64,000 nt of DNA from the NCBI GenBank assembly GCA_963742585.1, contig CAVUMI010000006.1:496001-560000 (forward strand). The letters run 5' to 3'. The translations under genes and the position numbers were made by a program. Position 1 is the stretch's first letter; each line of letters starts with the position of its first letter. Below are positions 1 to 7,239 of the stretch, in pieces. The notes below the pieces were generated by a model, which did no database searches, was not told the origin of the DNA, and saw only the letters and a program-made list of their open reading frames with translations. This stretch comes from JACDEA01 sp963742585 (GTDB lineage Bacteria; Actinomycetota; Acidimicrobiia; Acidimicrobiales; JACDEA01).

Positions 1-493
1 GCGCCGTCCGCTGCCGAAGGATGCGCTCGACATCAGCGCGCAGCTCGGCGTGGCGAGGCTGCAGCGCGACGAGCAGGTCGTCGAGGTACTGCCGGCGACC
101 GGATGGCCCGCCCTTGACCAGTTCAAGGTCGTCGGGCGCGAACACCGAAACGCGAAACGCGCCGAGGAGGTCGCGTGCACGTCGCAGGGGCTGCTGGTTC
201 ACCAGGGCGCGACCGCGACCGCCCGGGGCGATCTCGGTTTCGACCAGCAGCCGGCGTCCCTCCCGCTCACCCTCAGCCCGCACGACTGCAGACGTTGCCC
301 CGCTACGGATGAGTGCCTCGGTCGGCGCTCCGCGAAACGACGCCAGCGTCGCGAGATAGCCGAGCGCCTCCAGCAGGTTGGTCTTCCCCTCACCGTTGCC
401 GCCGGAGACAACGGTGAGCCCCTCAGGAGCGATGGCGAGGTCGGCCGCGTTGTAATTACGAAAGTCGGTGAGCCAGAGGCGGGTCACCCGCAT
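1..493 (-). CDS. recF: RecF, DNA gap-repair ATPase (N-terminal part; cut by window edge)
   Basis: RecF loads RecA at single-strand gaps with RecO and RecR. The visible N-terminal ~164 residues open with MRVTRLWLTDFRNYNAADL, followed by a Walker A motif GGNGEGKTN at about residue 30 and the RecF-typical FAPDDLELVKGGPSGRR. The ATG (complement of 491-493) lies four bases upstream of the dnaN stop on the same strand, so the two are probably cotranscribed, as in most dnaA-dnaN-recF clusters. The C-terminal half, with Walker B and signature motifs, lies outside the window. The identification rests on the ATP-binding motif and the genomic position. Confidence 0.93.
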   Translation of the reverse strand, partial: MRVTRLWLTDFRNYNAADLAIAPEGLTVVSGGNGEGKTNLLEALGYLATLASFRGAPTEALIRSGATSAVVRAEGEREGRRLLVETEIAPGGRGRALVNQQPLRRARDLLGAFRVSVFAPDDLELVKGGPSGRRQYLDDLLVALQPRHAELRADVERILRQRTA

Positions 494-497
494 GTGA

Positions 498-1605
498 TTA
501 CGTAACTCGGACGGGCATCAACAGGTAGAGATATTCCCCAGAGGCCTCGGTGGCCCGAAGTGTCGCCGGCTTGAGCGCGTCCAGCGTCTCCAACAAAACC
601 TCATCGCCCGTGATGGCTTCGACGCCATCGCTGAGATACGCCGGATTGAAGGCCACGGTCATCTCGGTGCCTTCGTATTTGGCATCGACGTCCTCGGTGG
701 CCTTGCCTTCCTCCGGGTTGGTGACGGTGAGCTCGACGCCGTCGGCCCGCATGGCGAGCCGCACCGGTGTCGTCTGATCGCGCACGAGCAGCTTCACTCG
801 TTTCACCGCGTCGAGCAGCGCGTCCTTGCTGATGATGAGCCGGTTCGGATAGCTCGCCGGGATGAGCTGCCGGTAGTTCGGGAACTCGCCCTCGATGAGC
901 CGGGTGGTGAGGCGTACGTCGCCGACCTCGAAGGTGACATCGTGTTCGGCCAGTCGGAGCGTGACCTCCTTGGCGCTACCCAGTAGCCGTTGTAGTTCGG
1001 CCAACGCGCGCGACGGCACCAGCACCTTCTGGCCTTCACGAAGCACATGAGCACCCGGTAGGTCGCGGACGGCGAGCCGGTACGAGTCGGTGGCGACCAG
1101 GCGGAGCCCGCCTTCTTCAGCGGCGACCAACACGCCGGTGAGCACCGGTCGCGGCGTCGTCGGCACTGGCGGCCCGCACGACCTGGCGGAGCGCCTCACT
1201 GAGATCGTTGGCTGGGAGTGTGACCGCGCCGGCTTTGTCGGGCGCAACCGGCAGCCGGGGAAAGTCGTCGGCGGGCAGCGTGCGAACTGCGAACTGCGAA
1301 CGTCCTGACGCGATGCGCGCTTCGTCGTCGTCGGTCTCGATGACGACCGCGCCGGGTTCGAGAGCGCGCACGATGTCGACGATCAGCCGCGCGGGAACAA
1401 CACAAATACCGTTCTCGCCCGCGGCCACGGTGGTGCCCGCTTGGATCGTGAGATCGAGGTCGGTGCCGGCGACATGGAGCTGATCGCCGGTGACCTCGAG
1501 ACGGAGACCAGACAGGATCGGCAGCGCCCCACCACGGGCCGAGACAGCCCGTCCGGCTATGGCCAGGGTGTCAGCCAGCGTGTCGCGTTCACAGCGGAAC
1601 TTCAC
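498..1605 (-). CDS. dnaN: DNA polymerase III beta sliding clamp, one-base frame break
   Basis: The clamp encircles DNA and tethers the replicase. The reading frame starts at ATG 1605 (MKFRCERDTLADTLAIAGRAV) and follows the family to RQVVRAASADDA, then leaves frame. The continuation RPVLTGVLVAAEEGGLRL runs in the next frame to the stop at 498, ending LYLLMPVRV, a typical clamp C-terminus. Removing one base from the GCGGCG run at about 1151-1156 restores a 368-residue protein, the usual family length. Because dnaN is essential and the rest is perfectly conserved, I read this as a sequencing or assembly indel rather than a pseudogene. It lies between dnaA and recF in the canonical order. Confidence 0.93.
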
Positions 1606-1810
1606 GGTGTTGTCCTTGTTGTTGAGTTGATTTAAATCTCAAAGGCAGTAGTAAGGGCTGGGGATTGGGGACAACACCCCATTCCCGCTGGTGAGAGGGC
1701 CTATGGCCGTCCCACGATCATCCCCAGGTTCTCACAGGGGTGTGTCGTGAATCGGAAGGACAGGTGGAAACCCGTCATTCATCCACCGACCCGCGGCGAA
1801 ACCCCCAACC
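1606..1810. other. dnaA-dnaN spacer, candidate origin/unwinding region
   Basis: This 205-base gene-free spacer contains an AT-rich near-palindrome (TTGATTTAAATCTCAA, about 1627-1642) in an otherwise GC-rich region. It also holds TGGGGACAA at 1666-1674, one mismatch from the actinobacterial DnaA box TGTGGACAA, plus weaker ATCCAC-type matches near 1780. In mycobacteria and streptomycetes oriC lies between dnaA and dnaN, so this is a plausible origin. The box matches are too few to be sure. It should also carry the dnaN promoter. Confidence 0.4.
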
Positions 1811-3208
1811 TCATCCCCCACTCTTGATCCGGTGGATGAGCTCAGTCACCTGGTCGTAAATCTGGCGGCGCTCCTTCATGAGACCGCTGATCTTCTCGAC
1901 GGCATGAATCACCGTCGTGTGGTCGCGGCCGCCGAACTCGCGGGCGATGGCGGGATAGCTGAAGTCGGTCAACTCACGGCAGACGTACATGCCCACCTGG
2001 CGAGCGGTGACCAACGGCCGGCGACGGTTCGTGCCGCAGATGTCCTCGATGCTGAACCCGAACATCGTCGAGGTGGCGTCGAGGATGAGTTGTGGGGTGA
2101 TCTGGCGCGGCTGGTCGCCCGAGATGATGTCGGCCAGCACCTTCTCGGCCAGAACCAGTGTGAGCGGCTCGCGATTGAGGCTGGCGAACGCCGACACCCG
2201 GATGAGCGCGCCCTCGAGTTCGCGAATGTTGTCTTTCACGTGCGTTGCGATCAGCTCCAACACGTCGTCGGGGATGTGAGTGCGCTCCCCCTCGGCCTTC
2301 TTGCGCAGGATGGCCAGCCGGGTCTCGAGCTCCGGTGGCTGCACGTCGGCGATGAGCCCGGACATGAACCGGCTCTGAAGGCGGTCCTCCAGTGTCGCGA
2401 TCGACTTGGGTGGGCGGTCCGAGGTGATGACGATCTGCTTGCTCGCGCTGTAGAGGTGGTTGAACGTGTGGAAGAACTCCTCCTGGAGCCCCTCTTTGTT
2501 CTCCATGAACTGGATGTCGTCGATGAGGAGGACGTCGCACTCGCGGTAGCGGCGCTTGAAGCCGATCGTGGTGTTCGTACGGATGGCGTCGACGAACTCG
2601 TTCATGAACGTCTCGGTGGACACGTAGCGGACGCGGCGTCCCGGGAAGTTGGTGAGGACGTAGTTGCCGATTGCGTGCTGGAGGTGTGTTTTGCCCAGCC
2701 CGGTGTCGCCGTGGATGAACAGCGGGTTCCACGACCGGGCGGGATTCTCGGCTACCGACAGGGCCGCGGCGTGGGCGAACCGGTTTGATGTGCCGATGAC
2801 GAACGCGTCGAAGTCGTAGCGGGGGTTCAGCGGGGCATCGGCGAGCCGGCCGGCATTGGCCGGTGGCGGGCGGTAGTCACCCACGTCTGGCGTCGGCGTC
2901 TCGTAGCCACCGCCGATCGCCTGGGCAACGGGGTCGGGAGTCCTAGGTGTCGTGGGCAAATCCGTCCTGACGTCGATGTGAATCTGCACCGGATTTCCGA
3001 CCGCTGCGGCGACCGTTTGTTCGACGAGGCCCAGATATCTGTCTTCCAGGCGCTCCTTGACGAGAGAACTGGGCACGGCGAGTACGAGCCGTTCGTTGTC
3101 TGCCGAAATCGGCTGAATGCCGTCGAACCACGTCCGCCACGTGGCGTCTGAGACCTGCACTCGCAGCGCGTCAGCACACGTATTCCACAGGGGTGCTGCG
3201 TCCTTCAC
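1811..3208 (-). CDS. dnaA: Chromosomal replication initiator DnaA
   Basis: DnaA is the AAA+ initiator that binds DnaA boxes and opens oriC. I place the start at GTG 3208 (VKDAAPLWNTCADAL), preceded by GGAG about seven bases upstream. That gives 465 residues with domain I (WRTWFDGIQP), a short Pro-rich linker, Walker A GDTGLGKTH, Walker B LLIDDIQF, and the C-terminal DNA-binding signature GGRDHTTVIHA. A longer in-frame extension to 3388 lacks family similarity and would cover the origin-like spacer. The gene is transcribed toward dnaN and recF and away from rpmH. Confidence 0.97.
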   Translation of the reverse strand: MKDAAPLWNTCADALRVQVSDATWRTWFDGIQPISADNERLVLAVPSSLVKERLEDRYLGLVEQTVAAAVGNPVQIHIDVRTDLPTTPRTPDPVAQAIGGGYETPTPDVGDYRPPPANAGRLADAPLNPRYDFDAFVIGTSNRFAHAAALSVAENPARSWNPLFIHGDTGLGKTHLQHAIGNYVLTNFPGRRVRYVSTETFMNEFVDAIRTNTTIGFKRRYRECDVLLIDDIQFMENKEGLQEEFFHTFNHLYSASKQIVITSDRPPKSIATLEDRLQSRFMSGLIADVQPPELETRLAILRKKAEGERTHIPDDVLELIATHVKDNIRELEGALIRVSAFASLNREPLTLVLAEKVLADIISGDQPRQITPQLILDATSTMFGFSIEDICGTNRRRPLVTARQVGMYVCRELTDFSYPAIAREFGGRDHTTVIHAVEKISGLMKERRQIYDQVTELIHRIKSGG

Positions 3209-3608
3209 CAGCGTCTCCGCCTTCCCCGACAGGGTCGGTCCACAATCCAGTCCACAACTGTGGAAAACCTCTATGCCGCCGCTCACCCGTTCGCCCCGGG
3301 GAAGGAGGACGAGATGCGACGAGCAAGCCAACGGACCGAAGAGAGGGACGGTAGCACCGGGTCCGCGGGCGATCCATGGGGTGGGCAAAGAGCCTTGTGA
3401 CCAGCCCTTTTGTGCGTAGCCCGTGCGAGATGAGGCCCGGGTTGCCCCTGGGTCGGACGGCCTCTAGCCTTGAACACAAACCGGGTCCGTCCCGGAGCTC
3501 TTCCACAACTGCTCTGCTAGTTGCTCGGCCCTGTCAACCCCGCCACGGAGGGGGCGAGCGACCCCTTTTTCGTGGTGGCGATTACCGCACAGGCCGAGGA
3601 GGCCATGA
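3209..3608. promoter_or_regulatory. dnaA-rpmH divergent spacer with DnaA-box-like sites
   Basis: This 400-base spacer separates dnaA from rpmH. Near the dnaA start are several TCCACA/TGTGGA elements: TGTGGAAAA at 3259-3267, a palindrome TCCACAACTGTGGA at 3251-3264, another GTCCACAA near 3239, and TTCCACAA near 3502. TATTCCACA occurs just inside dnaA at about 3181. Each differs from TTATCCACA by one to two bases. Such clusters autoregulate dnaA or form part of a bipartite origin. I see no convincing gene here. The last part holds the rpmH ribosome-binding site GAGGAGG at 3596-3602. Confidence 0.45.
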
Positions 3609-3743
3609 GTGAAGCGCACGTTTCAGCCGAATACTCGCCGTCGGGCGAAGAACCACGGGTTCCGTCATCGCATGTCGACACGCGCCGGTCGGGCGATCAT
3701 CTCGGCTCGGCGTCGAAAGGGCCGCACGCGGCTCAGCGCCTGA
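3609..3743 (+). CDS. rpmH: 50S ribosomal protein bL34
   Basis: This 44-residue basic protein begins VKRTFQPNTRRRAKNHGFR and ends RKGRTRLSA, which is bL34 from end to end. The GTG start at 3609 has a GAGGAGG ribosome-binding site six bases upstream, better placed than the out-of-frame ATG at 3605. bL34 is a late-assembling protein of the large subunit. It heads the classic rpmH-rnpA-yidD-yidC-jag-rsmG string divergent from dnaA. Its stop codon overlaps the probable rnpA start. Confidence 0.96.
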   Translation: MKRTFQPNTRRRAKNHGFRHRMSTRAGRAIISARRRKGRTRLSA

Positions 3744-4094
3744 GGCCGGTCTGGCGGCTCCGCGGCCGCCGAAACTTGGAGACGGCCCGCCGGGCCCGGC
3801 GGAGTAGTTCCGGAGCTATCTGGGTGCGGTGGGCGCCGAGCATCGGTGACGAGAACACCCCACCGGAAGTCGGGTACGCCATCGGACGCCAATCGGGTAC
3901 CGCCGTGGCGCGCAACCGCCTGCGGCGCCGGATGCGCGCGGCTGATCGCGGCATTTGCACCCAATCTCGCGCCCGGCCGCTACCTGATTGGCGCTGGCGC
4001 GGCGGCCACCAGCGTGTCGTTCGCCGAGCTCACCGAAGCACTTGGCGCCAGCTTGAGCACCGCCGGGGCGCTCCGCGACGGTACGCCCGAGTGA
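3740..4094 (+). CDS. rnpA: Ribonuclease P protein component, one-base frame break
   Basis: RnpA is the protein cofactor of RNase P, which removes tRNA 5' leaders. The signature is split over two frames: RRARRSSSGA, VGYAIGRQSGTAVARNR and LRRRMR in the first frame, then LIAAFAPNLAPGRYLIGAGA in the next. Dropping one base in the GCGCGCGG run at about 3935-3942 joins them into a 117-residue protein of normal size, so an assembly error is likely. No ATG, GTG or TTG lies at the expected N-terminus. The best candidate is a CTG at 3740 overlapping the rpmH stop (CTGA). A TTG at 3776 would truncate the fold. The stop overlaps the yidD start by four bases. Confidence 0.85.
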
Positions 4095-4348
4095 CCGAGA
4101 CCGTGTCCGATCACGTCGGGCATGCACGCACCGGACCAGTCGCACGGGTGCTCTTGGGCCTGATCGCCGCGTACCAGGGCGCTCGGGCAGGCCGTCCGTC
4201 GCCCTGCCGCTACTGGCCCACCTGTTCGAATTACAGCAAGGAAGCCATCGAGCGCCACGGCGCTGGCCGTGGCTCGTGGCTCACCCTCCGACGCCTGCTC
4301 CGCTGCCAACCCTGGGGCGGTAGCGGCGTCGATCCCGTTCCAGAATAA
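4091..4348 (+). CDS. yidD: Membrane protein insertion efficiency factor YidD
   Basis: This small protein (85 residues) has the family core CRYWPTCSNYSKEAIERHG and ends with RLLRCQPWGGSGVDPVP, both typical of YidD (formerly DUF37). It is thought to assist YidC-dependent membrane insertion through an N-terminal amphipathic helix; here that helix is the ARVLLGLIAAYQ stretch. The GTG start overlaps the rnpA stop as GTGA, suggesting translational coupling. Its place between rnpA and yidC is the standard arrangement. Confidence 0.93.
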   Translation: MTETVSDHVGHARTGPVARVLLGLIAAYQGARAGRPSPCRYWPTCSNYSKEAIERHGAGRGSWLTLRRLLRCQPWGGSGVDPVPE

Positions 4349-4360
4349 GGAAGATTATCG

Positions 4361-5299
4361 ATGTTCGACATCCTCGCCGGTCTGCTGGCGTTCTTTTACG
4401 ACAACGTCATTCAGGACTTTGCGGCCGCCATAACCCTGCTCACCTTCACCGTGATGCTGGTGCTCGCCCCACTCACGTGGAAGGGCACCCGCTCGATGCT
4501 GGCGATGCAGCGCCTCCAGCCCGAGATAAAGCGCCTCCAGGCCAAACACAAGAACGACCGCCAGGCCCTCAACGAGGCGATGATGGCGTTCTACAAAGAA
4601 CACCAGGTCAACCCCATCTCCGGCTGCCTACCGCAGCTCGTCCAGTTCCCCGTACTGATCGTGATGTTCCGGGTGATCAGCGGCCTGACCCATACCGCGA
4701 ACGGCGTCAGCGACCCGGACTACATCTCTGAGTCGACCAACCTGTACCAGGCGCTCAAGGACGCGGGCGGCCACATGGTGTCGCTCGGGATGGACCTGTC
4801 CAAGTCCGCGGCCAATTCACAGGGGACCGACCGCATCCCGATCTACATTCTGATCGGCTTGGTCGTTGCTACCAGTTTCTGGCAGAGCAGGCAGATGACG
4901 TCCCGGAACCCAGGTGCTGCGCAGGCCAACCCTCAGATGCAGATGATGACGCGGATCTTCCCGCTGATCTCCGGCCTCATCTCGTTCAGCCTCCCGGCCG
5001 GCGTCGTGCTCTACTTCCTGGCGTCCAACCTGTTCCGGATCGGCCAGCAGACGCTCATGTACCGCCTGGATCCGGCGCTCAGTGCCGAGGTTCGCAAGGA
5101 AGTCAAGGAGATCGACGCCAAGGCGGACGAGATCGAGCGAAGGCACAAGGCGGAGGGCAACCAGCCCGCCAAGGCGTCCGGAGGGCCAAAGCCGGCCGGA
5201 CGGAGCGGTAGCCGGGTCGACAACGGAGCGAACGGCGCCCGACAACAGGGGCGTCCCAACAGTCGCCGATCGCGCAAGCGTCGCTCGAGGAAGCGCTGA
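4361..5299 (+). CDS. yidC: Membrane protein insertase YidC (Oxa1 family)
   Basis: The 312-residue protein is the short Gram-positive/actinobacterial form without a large periplasmic domain. It shows hydrophobic segments at about 15-37, 95-115, 165-185 and 205-235, and the family stretch NPISGCLPQLVQFPVLIVMF. The hydrophilic groove inserts membrane proteins alone or with SecYEG. The C-terminus is a long basic tail (NSRRSRKRRSRKR), thought to contact the ribosome. GGAAG upstream of ATG 4361 serves as ribosome-binding site. The jag gene follows at once. Confidence 0.96.
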   Translation: MFDILAGLLAFFYDNVIQDFAAAITLLTFTVMLVLAPLTWKGTRSMLAMQRLQPEIKRLQAKHKNDRQALNEAMMAFYKEHQVNPISGCLPQLVQFPVLIVMFRVISGLTHTANGVSDPDYISESTNLYQALKDAGGHMVSLGMDLSKSAANSQGTDRIPIYILIGLVVATSFWQSRQMTSRNPGAAQANPQMQMMTRIFPLISGLISFSLPAGVVLYFLASNLFRIGQQTLMYRLDPALSAEVRKEVKEIDAKADEIERRHKAEGNQPAKASGGPKPAGRSGSRVDNGANGARQQGRPNSRRSRKRRSRKR

Positions 5300-5300
5300 C

Positions 5301-6158
5301 ATGGAGTGGGTCGAAACGACGGGTCGTACCGTCGAAGAAGCGAAGGAAGCGGCACTTGACCAGCTCGGTGTCGATGCCCAGGACGCAGAGTTCGAGGTGC
5401 TGGCCGAGCCACGCGGTGGACTATTCGGCCGCCTGCGGGCCGAGGCGCGGGTTCGGGCCCGGGTGCGTCCGACCCGACCGCGCCCGAAAGAGGACCGGCA
5501 GCGTCGTAAGCGTGGCCGCGACGGCGATCGCCAGGAGCGACGACCCGCGGCGGCAGGTTCCGGCGGCGGGGCACGCGGCGGCGGGCGCTCGGGTGACGAT
5601 GCAACCGTGGCGACGATCCCCGAGCGGCGGCCGAGGCCACGCCGTGAGGGCAACGGGCAGGCCCAGACACGAGAGGTGCCAGAAATGAGCTTGACGGAGC
5701 AGGCCGAAATCGGGCGAGGATTCCTCGAAGGGCTGGTGTCGCAGTTCGCGCCGACGGCACGGGTTGCCGTGGAACCGGTCGACGACGACACGATCCGCCT
5801 GGGCGTCCACGGCGATGAGCTCGGCCTGTTGATCGGACCGAAGGGCCAGACCCTTCAGGCCATCCAGGAACTGGTAAGAACCGTCGTCCAGCGCCACACC
5901 AGCAGCCGGGAAGGCTGGCTCGTGGTCGACGTTTCCGAGTACCGACAGAAGCGCCAGGTTGCGCTCGAGCGCTTCGTACAGAGCGTCGCCGAGCAGGTGC
6001 TCCAGACCGGACAGGCCAGCGTGCTCGAACCGATGAGCCCGGCCGATCGCAAGGTCGTCCACGACGCCATCAACGCGATCGAAGGCGTGGGCACGCAGTC
6101 ACAGGGCGAGGAGCCCCGGCGTTCCGTGGTCATCACGCCTGAAGCCGCATCCGACTGA
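5301..6158 (+). CDS. jag: Jag/KhpB-type RNA-binding protein
   Basis: The ATG at 5301 directly follows the yidC stop and gives 285 residues. The N-terminal Jag_N domain (EWVETTGRTVEEAKEAAL) is followed by a low-complexity Arg/Gly-rich linker (about residues 50-125), a KH domain with LLIGPKGQTLQAIQ, and a C-terminal R3H-like region (YRQKRQVALERF). The family binds RNA and affects cell division and elongation in Gram-positives. The linker is longer and more arginine-rich than in many homologues. It is coupled to yidC, as in most actinobacteria. Confidence 0.92.
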   Translation: MEWVETTGRTVEEAKEAALDQLGVDAQDAEFEVLAEPRGGLFGRLRAEARVRARVRPTRPRPKEDRQRRKRGRDGDRQERRPAAAGSGGGARGGGRSGDDATVATIPERRPRPRREGNGQAQTREVPEMSLTEQAEIGRGFLEGLVSQFAPTARVAVEPVDDDTIRLGVHGDELGLLIGPKGQTLQAIQELVRTVVQRHTSSREGWLVVDVSEYRQKRQVALERFVQSVAEQVLQTGQASVLEPMSPADRKVVHDAINAIEGVGTQSQGEEPRRSVVITPEAASD

Positions 6159-6168
6159 ATCCCACCTG

Positions 6169-6777
6169 GTGAGCGCCTCGGTCCAGAACGTCCTGGGCGA
6201 GGCCCAGCGACGAGGTCTCCTCGGCCCCGGCCCGCTCGAAGGGCCGCGGCAGCACGCACTTGGGTTCGCCGAGGCGATCGGCGAACCGCCTGGTCGTGCG
6301 CTCGACATCGGGAGTGGAGGTGGGCTACCCGGCCTCGTGCTCGCCGAGCTGTGGCCGGAGAGCGAGTGGGTCTTGCTGGACGGCGCCAAGCGCAGCACCG
6401 GCTTCCTCGAAGGTGCGATAGTCGACTTGGGCTGGGCGCACCGGGTCACAGTGGTCCATGCCCGCGCCGAGCTGGCCGGACGAGACCCGAGCCTTCGGGC
6501 GTCGTTCGAGTTGGTCACCGCACGCAGCTTCGCCGCACCCGCCGTGCTCGCCGAGTGCGCGGCGCCGTTCTTGCTGGCGGCTGGCCACATCGTCGTGTCT
6601 GACCCGCCCGCAGGCGCCGGGGAGCGCTGGCCGGTGGCCGGGCTGGCCGAGTTCGGTCTCGCCGTTGCCCGACACACCGAGACCAACGGCCATTTCACCG
6701 TGCTCAGGCAGGAAATCCTGTGCCCAGACCGGTTTCCTCGGCCGCCGGGTCTCCCGGCGAAACGGCCGCTGTTCTGA
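6169..6777 (+). CDS. rsmG: 16S rRNA (guanine-N7) methyltransferase RsmG
   Basis: RsmG methylates G527 of 16S rRNA; its loss gives low-level streptomycin resistance. The GTG start at 6169 gives 202 residues with the SAM-binding motif ALDIGSGGGLPGLVLAELWP and the family's VTARSFA stretch. The protein is slightly short but complete in fold. The last 74 bases overlap tail-to-tail with the minus-strand LAGLIDADG gene, so this C-terminus may be less certain. The gene sits at the usual end of the rpmH-rsmG string, before parAB. Confidence 0.92.
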   Translation: MSASVQNVLGEAQRRGLLGPGPLEGPRQHALGFAEAIGEPPGRALDIGSGGGLPGLVLAELWPESEWVLLDGAKRSTGFLEGAIVDLGWAHRVTVVHARAELAGRDPSLRASFELVTARSFAAPAVLAECAAPFLLAAGHIVVSDPPAGAGERWPVAGLAEFGLAVARHTETNGHFTVLRQEILCPDRFPRPPGLPAKRPLF

Positions 6778-7111
6778 AAAGGAACCGGGGATAACGAGCC
6801 AGCATCGCATTGAAGCGTGCGTACACCCGCTCACTATGTTCCGGTCGCAGGCGTGAAGCGATAAGCGGCACGAGTACGTCGCGCAGGTACACACCTCGCG
6901 CCATCCACTGGTAGTAGCTGCGGCCGCCGTGATGATAGGGCCCGTACAGCCGAGCACCCGGGAAGCGGTCGACAAGCCAGTGAAAAACGGCTTCGTGATC
7001 CGTGTGCATCTTCAGCACGATCTGTGGCTGTTTGCCGTCTCCCCCGAAGTGGCCCTCCCCGACGAGCAGGCCGACGAGGAAGCCGATGTCGAACTCGGTC
7101 GGTTCAGGCAC
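6704..7111 (-). CDS. Small LAGLIDADG-like protein next to parA
   Basis: The protein is 135 residues with a single LAGLIDADG-type helix near the N-terminus (GFLVGLLVGEGHFGGDG), followed by ALYGPYHHGGRSYYQW-like beta strands and a helical end. Start GTG 7111 has a strong AGGGAG site five to six bases upstream, supporting a real gene. Single-motif LAGLIDADG proteins act as dimers; they are homing endonucleases or, like the actinobacterial WhiA N-domain, domesticated DNA-binding folds. The acidic residue normally at the motif end is a Glu here. It is divergent from parA across two repeats. Function is inferred only from the fold. Confidence 0.7.
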   Translation of the reverse strand: MPEPTEFDIGFLVGLLVGEGHFGGDGKQPQIVLKMHTDHEAVFHWLVDRFPGARLYGPYHHGGRSYYQWMARGVYLRDVLVPLIASRLRPEHSERVYARFNAMLARYPRFLFRTAAVSPGDPAAEETGLGTGFPA

Positions 7112-7124
7112 GATTTCTCCCTAA

Positions 7125-7191
7125 AGTTGTTTCACCGAAGGGTAACACGTGGAACGTTCGAGTTGTTTCACCGAGAGGTAACACGTGGAAC
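7125..7191. repeat. Two 31-nt direct repeats resembling split parS sites
   Basis: Units at 7125-7155 and 7161-7191 differ at only two positions and have a 36-base period. On the minus strand each reads GTTCCACGTG, then ten other bases, then GTGAAACAAC. These are the left and right halves of the parS consensus (GTTCCACGTGAAAC type) pulled apart by about one helical turn. They lie between the divergent LAGLIDADG gene and parA, where promoters or partition sites are expected. No perfect parS is visible elsewhere in the window. The relation to parS is inference. Confidence 0.6.
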
Positions 7192-7239
7192 CATCAAGTA
7201 GTGCTTGACCAGCGCCTCGGCGCGTACCACGATGGCGGC

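Noticed and set aside
498..1605. dnaN pseudogene
   Set aside because: An essential single-copy gene with otherwise full conservation; a single base in a GC run is more likely an assembly error.
3133..3144. parS-like CACGTG palindrome inside dnaA (CGCCACGTGGCG)
   Set aside because: The flanks lack GTTTC/GTTCC and GAAAC/GGAAC, and the sequence encodes conserved DnaA residues.
7125..7191. Short CRISPR-like repeat pair
   Set aside because: Only two copies with a 5-base gap, lying in a divergent promoter; better explained as regulatory or partition sites.
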